From assembly GCF_041438805.1 (NCBI RefSeq), contig NZ_CP109190.1, forward strand, positions 9,424,001 to 9,488,000: a stretch of DNA of 64,000 nt, read 5' to 3'. Below are positions 15,040 to 23,225 of this stretch, one piece after another. Source of the DNA: Streptomyces sp. NBC_01707. GTDB lineage: Bacteria > Actinomycetota > Actinomycetes > Streptomycetales > Streptomycetaceae. Under the pieces are notes generated by a model. The model did no database searches and was not told where the DNA came from. It worked only from the letters and a program-made list of their open reading frames with translations. How positions within the stretch are numbered: position 1 is the first letter of the stretch; each line of letters starts with the position of its first letter. Made by a program: the position numbers and the translations under genes.

Positions 15040-18000
15040 CTATCCGCGAGGGATCCACATGGGCTGCCTCCACTCCGTCGCAGGCGCCCAGAATCCGGCG
15101 CCGCCGGCGAACCCTGCTCCGTTGCCTACGCGGTTCCACAGGTCGGATGCTCCGCTGGTGCGGTCACCGCCGTTGCCGCCGGCCGCGACCGGCCGGGCAT
15201 CGTGGTCCGTGGGCTGGAACCCGACCGTGTAGGTCCGGGTGGCCGAACCGTTGGCCGAGGTCACCTTGATGGTGCGGGTGGTGAACCGGGACCCGGTCGA
15301 CGAGAGGATCGAACTGCCCTCGGTGACCTTGACCCGCGCGCCGGGCTGGGCCGGTGTGGCGGAGAGGGCCGGGACATTCTTGTTCTTCGGCCAGTCCACG
15401 ACGTACGTGGACACGGCCGGGTCGAACCCGTCGATCGAAACGCCTCCGACGGTGATCGCCTTGGCGTCGGCGACACCGGCCTTGGTGGCGTCCGAGAAGT
15501 TCTTCACCGTGACCGACCCGTCGGTGTTGACGACGACCTTCGCCGCCAACGCGGCCGCCAGGTTGATGCGTTCCCAGCTCGCTCCGCCGTCCGCGGTGAC
15601 GTCGAGCGGGTACCCGGAGTCCGTCGCGGTCTGCTCGAGGATCTGGGTGCGCTGCTCGGTGGTGAAGCCCGGGAAGGCCGTGATCAGCAGGGCTGCCGCG
15701 TCGGCCGGCGTCTTGAGAGCCTGCCCGGACTTCCCGACCTGGGAGAACCCGTAGGTCAGGCGGCGCGTGTACAGGTCGACGTGCTGCGCCGTGCTCAGAC
15801 CGGCGTAGGAGTCGCCCGCGCAGGCCGCGAGCGTGTCGCCGTATCCCTCCTTCTCGCACTGCGCGAGCAGCACGTTCTCCATTTCGGTGTGGGCCTGCGT
15901 CAGCAGCTTCTCGAAGTCGGGGTCGGCCCACCGGTGTGCCACGGTGGCCTGTGCGCCGATGCGTCCGCCCATGACGTCGAGCGGGTAGTGGAACCCGAGG
16001 ACGATCCGGTTGTTCCCGTACTCCGAGGTGCGGGCGAGGATCGACGGTGCAAGCTCCGGCAGGAGCGTGGCGAGGATGGTCCCGGCTTCGTAGCCGCCGT
16101 AGGTGTGGCCGCTGGGGTACGAGCCGCTGGTGGTGAGGCTGCCGTAGGAGCCGTCCTGCGACTCGTAGATCTCGCCGCCGTCGCCGACGAACCCGAGCCG
16201 CACGTACGGGCGCAGGTAGCCGAAGTGGTCCTTCGCCGCTCCGCCCTTGTCGAGGCCCTTCGTGACGCGGGAGAACAGGGCACTGGTCTTCGGCAGCCGG
16301 CCGCCGCTCAGGGCGTCGTTGTAGATCTGGCCGAGCCGGGAGCCGAGGCCGTCGGCCATCGTGACGGTGGAACTGTTCGTGGCGTCGACCTCGGCCCGGT
16401 CCACCTCCTTCTGCGTCGCCGCGTTGTTGATGCGCACGGCGATCCGGTCGTTCTCAGCAGTGAGCGCGGTGCCGTGCGGCACTTTGGTGTTGGCGCCGAG
16501 GATGCCGGAGCCGAGGTCGTCGAAACCGTTGAGCAGGTCGTAGAAGTAGTCGCTCCCGTCGCCGGTCCCCGGCCACGTGTCCGAAGCGTAGGTCGCGTTC
16601 AACGTGTCGTCCGGGAAGGGGGACGGCTCGTACGCCGGGTCGGAGGCGTCCGCCGCGGCGGACGCCGAGGCGATCGCTGCGGAGTCGTCCGAGGTTCCGG
16701 CCAGGGTCACCGCGGTCACGGTGGCCGTGTGCGTCTTGGCCTTGCCCGCGGTCGTGAGCAGCGCCGTGTCCGTCGTGGCGGGAACGTGCGCGGTGGTTCC
16801 GTCGCCGAGGGCGACGGTGTAGCCGATGACCGGGAAACCGCCGTCGCCGGCCGCCCGCCAGGTCACGCGGACCTGCTTGCCGTCGGTGATCACATCCGTC
16901 ACGGCCGGCTTCTGCGGCGTGCCGCCACCGATCACCACGGGTGCCGTGGCGGCGCTCTGCCGGGAGGTGCCGACCGCGTTCACCGCCTGGACGCGTGCCG
17001 TGTACGACCTGCCGGCCCGCAGCCAGGTGAACGTCGTGCTGCGGCTGTCCGGATCGCCGATCTTGATCTGGTGGCCGTCGCTGAGGGTGATCTTGTAGCC
17101 GGTGACCGGCGAGCCGCCGGTGTCCTCCGGTGCGGACCAGGCGACGGTCAGGCTCGTGCCTGACGAGGTCGCCGACACCGCGTCAGGAGCGGCCGGCACC
17201 GTCCTGGGCTTTGTGATGAGTGCGGACAGGGCATGGTGAAGCGTGTCGTACCGTGCGGTGAGGGTCGCGTCCGTCGACGTGCCGTCCGCGACCGCGGTCT
17301 TCGCCGCGGCGAGTGCCGCGGTGAACTCCCTCCACGACGCGTCCGTGTAGCGGTCGTCAGCGAGGGCCGACGCGGTCGCGACCAGGTCCTCCAGCTTCAG
17401 TCTCGGCAGAGGAACCAGCTGGTTGGCGGCCAGGGTGAGGCTGCGCGTCTGTGTGTCGACCTCGACCTGCGTGGCGTCCTCGGCGTCGGCGAGGGTGCGT
17501 GCGGCGTCGAGTTCGCGCCGGTACACACCGAAGTCGATCGCGTCGTACCGCTCCGCGTCGCCGGAGAGCCCTTCGTACTGGCCGATCGCTTTCCGCAGGG
17601 CGGCCTTGTCCGTGACGGCGGGCGTCTCGACGTGCTTGAAGGTGATCCGGCCCAGGTTCGCGACGTACGGGTGCGAGGAGTCCGGGTTCGTCGTCAGCCG
17701 CAGGTGGACGGCGTGCGTGCCGGTGATCGCCTTGGGCAGCGTCAGGCTCGTCGTCCCTCCTGAGGACCACGCGCTACCCGTGACCGGCAGCGGCACGGTC
17801 GCATACGGCGTGCCGGGGTCGGCCGCGTCGAAGGAGTCCAGGTAGAGCTGGACGGCTGACCCGGTTCCGCAGCGTGCGGAGTTGTTGACGTAGGTGATCG
17901 TGACGGTGCTCTTCGGGGAGTCACCGAAATCGATGTCCCCGTAGTCGACCCACGCTCCGTCGTAGGTGCCGCCGAGGTCGGTGGTGGAACCCGAGCCGGT

Positions 18001-21000
18001 CCAACCGACCGGCTCGCTCTTGAGGCCGCCGCCGCTGTGGGACCGGAACGCGGTGGCGTCGAACCCCACGGGGGCGCCCGCGTCCTGCGACAGCGTCAGC
18101 GAGTAGACATTGCCCACGTAGGGCTGGGCGGCGGTGTGCGTGCCGGAGACGAAGGCCGCGTACACGTCCTGGACGCCGGTGAAGACGTTCGGGTCGAGCT
18201 GCACGGTCGTGGTGGCGATGGTGCCCCAGCCCGATCCGGTGTAGTCGAGAGGGATGTCGACCTTCTTCGCGCCGTCCTTCGAGCCGAGGTGCAGTTCGAT
18301 GTGCGAGTCCGACGCCGCGCGCGACTGGGGCTTGTCGTAGCGGACGGTGACGGTCTCGGCGCCGTTGCGGAGGTCGGTGTCCTTCCACTGCGCCCACGCG
18401 CCGTTCGTCACGTTCTCGAAGATGCCGCTCGTGAGCTTGAGCGGGAGCGAGCCGTCGCCGGTCACGGTGGTGTTCACCGCGGTCAGCGTGGTGAGCGTGG
18501 TCGAGGGCGACGAGGAGACCTCGTACGGCGAGAACTGGTGCCAGTCGAAGTTGGACACCCACTGCTGGCCGGCCGGGGCGTGGAACACGAACGTCGCGCT
18601 CTTCGCGTCCAGCAGGGCGTCCGGGTCGGTGACGGCGGCCTGCACCGTGGTGTAGTACTGCCAGCCGCCGGTTCCGGGGAGCTGGACGGTGGCGACGACA
18701 GGGCCGTCGGCGGCGCCGGCGTGGATGTCGACACTGCTCGGCTTCGCGTTCGTCGCCTGCGAGTTCGCGTAGCGGACGGAGATGCTGCGCGGGGCGACGC
18801 CGCCGAAGTCCAGCTTGGTGAACCGCTCCCACGATCCCTCGGTGACGCCGCCGAGGTCGCCGTCCGAGTTGTTCCGCTCGCTGACGAGGCTGGGGCCCTC
18901 CTTCTCGTCGGGGTCCTCGGCCTGCAGGACGGCGTAACCGCCCTCGTCGATGGTCAGCGCGTCGATGGCGGAGTGCAGCGCGTCGTCCGCGGCCATGATC
19001 GTGCCCGTCGCCGAGGTGGTGTCCGCGAGGACGGTCCGCGCGCGTTCGAGCGCCGACCGGAACAGACTCCAGGAGCCGTCGGAGTAGTTGCCACTGCGCA
19101 CCAGGGACGCCTGGTCGACGAGCGCGCCCAGGGCCTTGCGGTGCGCTGCGGCGGCGGAGATGACGAGCGGGTCGGTCGGGGATATCCCGGTGCCGCTCAC
19201 CGTCGAGGCCCGCACGCCGTGGGCGAAGGCCGCGTCGTGGAACGTGATGCCGAAGCGTGCGTCGACCTTCGCGGTGCCGGTGAGCGACAGCGTCGCCGTG
19301 CGTGAGCCGCTGACGCGCAGGTCCGCCGTGACACCGCCTGGCAGGCCGGTCACGGTCGCCGCCCCGGTCTTGGTGAGGCTGGTTCCCTTGCGGGCGGCGA
19401 AGGACGCCGGTCCGTCCAGGGTGAGTTTCACGCTGTCGTCGAGGGTGCCGTTCTCGGCGGTGGCGACGGTGCCCGGGTGGGCGGAGACGACGGTGTCGCC
19501 CTTGCCCGTTCCCGCGTCACCGTCACCCGTGTCGCCGCCGTCGGTGTTCAGCGAGTACGCGGGCTCCGTGTGGGCGCCCCACTGGGAGGGCTTGGAACCC
19601 ATGGTGAAGTCCAGGGTCCCGCCGGAGATGATCTGGGAGTAGTCGAGCCACGTGTTGTCGAACCGCTTGCCGTTGAGGGTCGCGCTCTGCACGTAGTAGT
19701 TGCTCGGAGACACGCCGTCGGCCTTCACCGTGAACCGGCTGCCGTTGGCGTAGGTGATCGTCGTGGAGTCGAAGAACGGGCTGCCGATCTGGAACTGGCT
19801 GGAACCGGCAGTCACCGGGAACAGGCCCAGGGCGGCACCGACGAACATGGTCGACATGGTGCCGGCGTCGTTGTCCATGGTCGGCAGGAAGCCGTTCGGG
19901 GAGAGCTTGTAGACCTGGGTCTTGACCGGCGGGGTGAACTGGCCACCGGAGCTGGGCGCCTCGTTCGTGGAGCCCGTCGCGATGTAGCGGTTCCAGGTCG
20001 TGCCGGTGTAGATGGCACGTACCCACTTCTGCGTCAGGCTCGGCTCACCGACGTAGTTGAAGAGGTACGGGGCCTGCAGGTCGATCTCGTTCGCGTTGGA
20101 GTGCAGCATGGTCGATCCGTCGTCGACACTGGAGTCCTCGCCGAACATGTGCCTGACCGCGGCCTTGCCGGCCTTCTCGCCGCCCATGGCCTCGATGAGG
20201 CCGCCCATGTTGTACGCGTCGTACCAGTGGTACTGCCAGAGCGTGCCCTGGTAGAGGCCTGCCGCCTCGAACTTCTCGTAATCGGCGCTCTGCCAGTCGC
20301 CGTTCGCGGCGCGCGGGGTGAGCAGACCGACCTCGGTGCCGTCGGCCGCGGTCCAGGCGCCGGACTTCACGAGGTTGTCGATCGCCATCGTCGACCGGGT
20401 GCGGAGCTTCTTCGCGTCGTCCCTCTTGCCGAGCGCGTCGGCGATGACGGACAGCGCCCACTGGTCGTAGCCGCGCTGGACGGTCGTACCGGGATCCCCG
20501 GTGACGTATCCCTGTCGCAACTGCGCCCCCGTGTAGTAACCGGAGTAGGACAGCAGTGCCGGGTACGCCTCGTCCAGCCGGTCGAAGTTCTTGAAGCCCT
20601 TCGACAGCGCGTCGGCGACCAGCACGGCCGAGCGCTCCCAGCGCACGGTCGGCACGGAATGGGTGATGCCGCCGAGGCTCTTGCCTGAGGTACGCGTGTC
20701 GGCGAAGAGCTCGATCAGCGACTGGATCATGTCCCGGTAGGTGGCCGGGTCGATGTAGGCCTCGACGGAGTACTTACGGAAGTCGTCCCAGGTGGACCAG
20801 CCGTCGTAGTACGTGAACCCGTTCGCCTTGTGCACCGCACCATCGGCGCCGCGGTACGTGCCGCTGGTGCTGGTGGCGTTCACCGGCAGGGCGTACATGC
20901 GGTACAGGTGCGTGTAGAACTCCTTGGTGAGCGTCGACCCGGGGTCGGACTTCGCCGAGGAGCGCACCGCGACAGCGCCGAGCGCGCGGTTCCAGTCCGC

Positions 21001-22032
21001 CTTCGTCTGCGCGCGCGCCTGGTCGAAGGTGAGGTCGCCCACCTCGTTTTGCTGGTCGGTCGCGGCCTGTTCCGCGCTGATCGGCGACAGCGTGATGCGC
21101 AGTTCGATGTCGTTCCCGGCAGACTTGTCGAACCCGAGGACGGCGCCGGTGTCGGACCCGTCCTGCGTGGTCGCGTCGCTGAGCTTGCCGTCGTTGCCCC
21201 AGCTCTTCAGAGAGGTCACGGGGGCGTTCGTGGTGGCGTTGTAGTACAGCTGGTACGAGGCGCCGTTGAACGATCCTGCGATGAGCCCGGCGATCGAGGT
21301 GGTCCCGTCCGGGAGCGTCGTCGCCTTCATGGTCGAGCGGGTGCGGCTGGTGAAGTTGTTCGCGAGGTCGAGGACGAGCTCGGGATCCGACCCGGAGGGG
21401 AAGCTGTAGCGCTGCAGTGCCGTGCGCGTTGTCGCAGTCATCTCCGCGTCGATGGTCCCGGAGTCCTGCTTCACCGACGACCCGGTTCCGGAGACGGCGC
21501 CGAGCCCCACCCCGTAGTGGCCGGGCGTCGCGGTCTCGTCGTCGTGGCTGTACGCGTGCGCGTACGTGCTGGGGGCAGGGCGCTTGTCGTACTGCACGGA
21601 GGTCGGGACGACCAACAGGTCGCCACCGCCTCCCGAGCCGCCGACGCCGTCGAGGTTCGTCGCGGTGAACCCGGCGATGTGGTCCTCGTTGTAGTCGTAC
21701 CCGGTGTGGTTGCGGTTCGGAGTTGTCAGCGGGTTGACCTTGGCCAGACCGTGGGGCGCCTGCGCGCCCGGCAGGTCGTTGCCGTCGTCGCCGGCGGTCG
21801 ATACGAACGGGTCGACGAGCTTCGTGTAGTCCGCGCCGCCGGATGTCCCTGCGGACCCCGCGGATGTGGTCGGGACGGGCAGTGCTGCGGCTGTCACGCC
21901 ACCGGCCAGTGTGGCGAAGCCGAGCGCGCCGGCGAGCAGCGTGGCGACTGCCGTGCGCAGTTGCCGACGATGCCTGCGGGCGGGTCTCGGAAGGATCACG
22001 CGAGGCGTGAGGACATGGGATCTGATGGGCAC
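15040..22032 (-). CDS. secreted GH92 alpha-mannosidase fused to PAP2 acid phosphatase
   Basis: This giant secreted protein has about 2330 residues. Domains in order: signal peptide (to about 52); GH92 alpha-mannosidase (about 70-825) with WDDFRK, ANEIDLQAPYLF and DNDAGTMSTMFV motifs, where E649 aligns with the catalytic acid; a FIVAR helix repeat (about 960-1025); three CBM-like sandwich modules (about 1030-1460); two FIVAR repeats; two fibronectin type III domains (about 1612-1790); a PAP2 phosphatase domain (about 1805-2060) with KDHFGYLRP, SYPSGHTY and NRIVLGFHYPLD; and a Cadherin-like tail. The PAP2 triad K-RP, PSGH, R-H-D is complete. The GTG at 22032 has GGAG seven bases upstream; an in-frame ATG at 22047 has none. 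It probably removes mannose and phosphate from glycans. Confidence 0.92.
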   Translation of the reverse strand: MPIRSHVLTPRVILPRPARRHRRQLRTAVATLLAGALGFATLAGGVTAAALPVPTTSAGSAGTSGGADYTKLVDPFVSTAGDDGNDLPGAQAPHGLAKVNPLTTPNRNHTGYDYNEDHIAGFTATNLDGVGGSGGGGDLLVVPTSVQYDKRPAPSTYAHAYSHDDETATPGHYGVGLGAVSGTGSSVKQDSGTIDAEMTATTRTALQRYSFPSGSDPELVLDLANNFTSRTRSTMKATTLPDGTTSIAGLIAGSFNGASYQLYYNATTNAPVTSLKSWGNDGKLSDATTQDGSDTGAVLGFDKSAGNDIELRITLSPISAEQAATDQQNEVGDLTFDQARAQTKADWNRALGAVAVRSSAKSDPGSTLTKEFYTHLYRMYALPVNATSTSGTYRGADGAVHKANGFTYYDGWSTWDDFRKYSVEAYIDPATYRDMIQSLIELFADTRTSGKSLGGITHSVPTVRWERSAVLVADALSKGFKNFDRLDEAYPALLSYSGYYTGAQLRQGYVTGDPGTTVQRGYDQWALSVIADALGKRDDAKKLRTRSTMAIDNLVKSGAWTAADGTEVGLLTPRAANGDWQSADYEKFEAAGLYQGTLWQYHWYDAYNMGGLIEAMGGEKAGKAAVRHMFGEDSSVDDGSTMLHSNANEIDLQAPYLFNYVGEPSLTQKWVRAIYTGTTWNRYIATGSTNEAPSSGGQFTPPVKTQVYKLSPNGFLPTMDNDAGTMSTMFVGAALGLFPVTAGSSQFQIGSPFFDSTTITYANGSRFTVKADGVSPSNYYVQSATLNGKRFDNTWLDYSQIISGGTLDFTMGSKPSQWGAHTEPAYSLNTDGGDTGDGDAGTGKGDTVVSAHPGTVATAENGTLDDSVKLTLDGPASFAARKGTSLTKTGAATVTGLPGGVTADLRVSGSRTATLSLTGTAKVDARFGITFHDAAFAHGVRASTVSGTGISPTDPLVISAAAAHRKALGALVDQASLVRSGNYSDGSWSLFRSALERARTVLADTTSATGTIMAADDALHSAIDALTIDEGGYAVLQAEDPDEKEGPSLVSERNNSDGDLGGVTEGSWERFTKLDFGGVAPRSISVRYANSQATNAKPSSVDIHAGAADGPVVATVQLPGTGGWQYYTTVQAAVTDPDALLDAKSATFVFHAPAGQQWVSNFDWHQFSPYEVSSSPSTTLTTLTAVNTTVTGDGSLPLKLTSGIFENVTNGAWAQWKDTDLRNGAETVTVRYDKPQSRAASDSHIELHLGSKDGAKKVDIPLDYTGSGWGTIATTTVQLDPNVFTGVQDVYAAFVSGTHTAAQPYVGNVYSLTLSQDAGAPVGFDATAFRSHSGGGLKSEPVGWTGSGSTTDLGGTYDGAWVDYGDIDFGDSPKSTVTITYVNNSARCGTGSAVQLYLDSFDAADPGTPYATVPLPVTGSAWSSGGTTSLTLPKAITGTHAVHLRLTTNPDSSHPYVANLGRITFKHVETPAVTDKAALRKAIGQYEGLSGDAERYDAIDFGVYRRELDAARTLADAEDATQVEVDTQTRSLTLAANQLVPLPRLKLEDLVATASALADDRYTDASWREFTAALAAAKTAVADGTSTDATLTARYDTLHHALSALITKPRTVPAAPDAVSATSSGTSLTVAWSAPEDTGGSPVTGYKITLSDGHQIKIGDPDSRSTTFTWLRAGRSYTARVQAVNAVGTSRQSAATAPVVIGGGTPQKPAVTDVITDGKQVRVTWRAAGDGGFPVIGYTVALGDGTTAHVPATTDTALLTTAGKAKTHTATVTAVTLAGTSDDSAAIASASAAADASDPAYEPSPFPDDTLNATYASDTWPGTGDGSDYFYDLLNGFDDLGSGILGANTKVPHGTALTAENDRIAVRINNAATQKEVDRAEVDATNSSTVTMADGLGSRLGQIYNDALSGGRLPKTSALFSRVTKGLDKGGAAKDHFGYLRPYVRLGFVGDGGEIYESQDGSYGSLTTSGSYPSGHTYGGYEAGTILATLLPELAPSILARTSEYGNNRIVLGFHYPLDVMGGRIGAQATVAHRWADPDFEKLLTQAHTEMENVLLAQCEKEGYGDTLAACAGDSYAGLSTAQHVDLYTRRLTYGFSQVGKSGQALKTPADAAALLITAFPGFTTEQRTQILEQTATDSGYPLDVTADGGASWERINLAAALAAKVVVNTDGSVTVKNFSDATKAGVADAKAITVGGVSIDGFDPAVSTYVVDWPKNKNVPALSATPAQPGARVKVTEGSSILSSTGSRFTTRTIKVTSANGSATRTYTVGFQPTDHDARPVAAGGNGGDRTSGASDLWNRVGNGAGFAGGAGFWAPATEWRQPMWIPRG

Positions 22033-22075
22033 AAACGTCTCCAGCATCGTGATAAGCACGCACCGTCGAGGGAAA

Positions 22076-22087
22076 GACAACGTTGTC
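22076..22087. promoter_or_regulatory. palindromic operator upstream of GH92-PAP2
   Basis: GACAACGTTGTC, a perfect palindrome 44 bases upstream of the GTG start. It has the size and CG centre of LacI-family operators that control sugar genes in actinobacteria. No LacI gene is in the window, so the regulator would be encoded elsewhere. Confidence 0.5.
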
Positions 22088-22575
22088 AAAGTGCGGGAGC
22101 ATGCAAACGGCGGTGGGCATACGGGATCGCACCCGCCACGCTCACAGCCGTCCGCCATGAGACATGGAGAAGGCGTACAGGCGGCAAACAGACTTCGTAC
22201 AGAAGGTACGGGGTCCCGGTCGCTGCCCGCCCGCGGAGCTCCTCAATCACCCTGACTCCCCGTTGGGGTTGGCGAACGGTAACAGGAAGGGTGCCGGATC
22301 GTCCGCACCCGGCTCAAGGCAATGTGTGGCGCGAGCTGATGAGCGTTGCAGCGAAACGTCATCACAGGGCCCCCTCCCGGCGCGTCGCCCGAGCGCCGCA
22401 GCCGGGCCCGCGTTTCCCTTGCAGGCAGCATGATCACCTGCCCCGAGGTCGACGATCCGCAGCGCCCTTGGCGGCACGCTTGCCGTCCGCCCTGCGGACC
22501 CTGCTGGCGACTCGGCGCCGGCAGGCCCGGCGCCTCGTCCAAGGGTACTGTCACGTGACGGTGTAACTGATCGTT
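22088..22575. other. gene-free stretch
   Basis: Upstream region of the GH92-PAP2 gene running into an IS remnant. Apart from the operator at its left end I see no gene or structure. Confidence 0.45.
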
Positions 22576-22915
22576 TCAGAATGAGGTTCGAAGTCGTCTC
22601 AAACAGAGGATGGTGCAGGCGAGTTGGAGCAGGGCTCGGTGGAGGTCGGTGCGTGTCTCGTAGCGGATGCGGAGTCGTTTGAACTGGTGGAGCCGGGCGA
22701 AGGTGCGCTTGTCGACCCACCCGGGTCTTTCCCGGCCCGGAGCGGTGCGGGGTACCGCTCCGGGCGATCATCGGGGTGATCCCACGGGTGCGGATGAGAC
22801 GGCGGTACTTGTCGAAGTCGTAGCCGCGATCGACCCGCGGGCCGCGAATGCGGGCACAGCGTTCAGGAGCGGCATGAGTTGGGTGACGTCGTGACGGCTT
22901 CCGCTGGTGCACCTT
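22576..22915 (-). pseudogene. IS5 family transposase remnant
   Basis: Pieces of an IS5-type transposase C-terminal half can be read in three different minus-strand frames. In order they are HDVTQLMPLLNAVPAF, then VDRGYDFDKYRRLIRTRGI with TPMIARSGTPH, then TFARLHQFKRLRIRYETRTD with a natural-looking C-terminus ending at 22576. At least two frameshifts separate them and the N-terminal half is missing. It is inactive. It lies between the GH92-PAP2 promoter and the LuxR-type regulator gene. Confidence 0.75.
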
Positions 22916-23225
22916 CCGCATGCCAGCCCTACGACACCACCTGACAAAGCCCTACTGGTGCCGCATCAGGCCGGGTTCGTGCCGCAGCCCGTACTCGGCC
23001 ATAGCCGTGCCCCAGCGGCAGCACCAGTACCTACTGCATGACGTAATGCTGGGACGGGGCCGGGCGACACCGCCCCGACGCCCCAGGCGGACGGACAAGG
23101 CCGACGACGGATCCGGGCAGGTCTTCGGCCATGGCCTGATGGGCGGTCACGGCGACACCGCCCCGCGCGCCGGTGCGGCTACAGTTCAGCACTGGCGTAG
23201 CGGTGATCGACCGAGGGGGCGCGCG

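Noticed and set aside
14932..17163. 743-codon plus-strand frame opposite the GH92-PAP2 gene
   Set aside because: Antisense shadow without any domain; the minus-strand frame has clear PAP2 and fibronectin domains.
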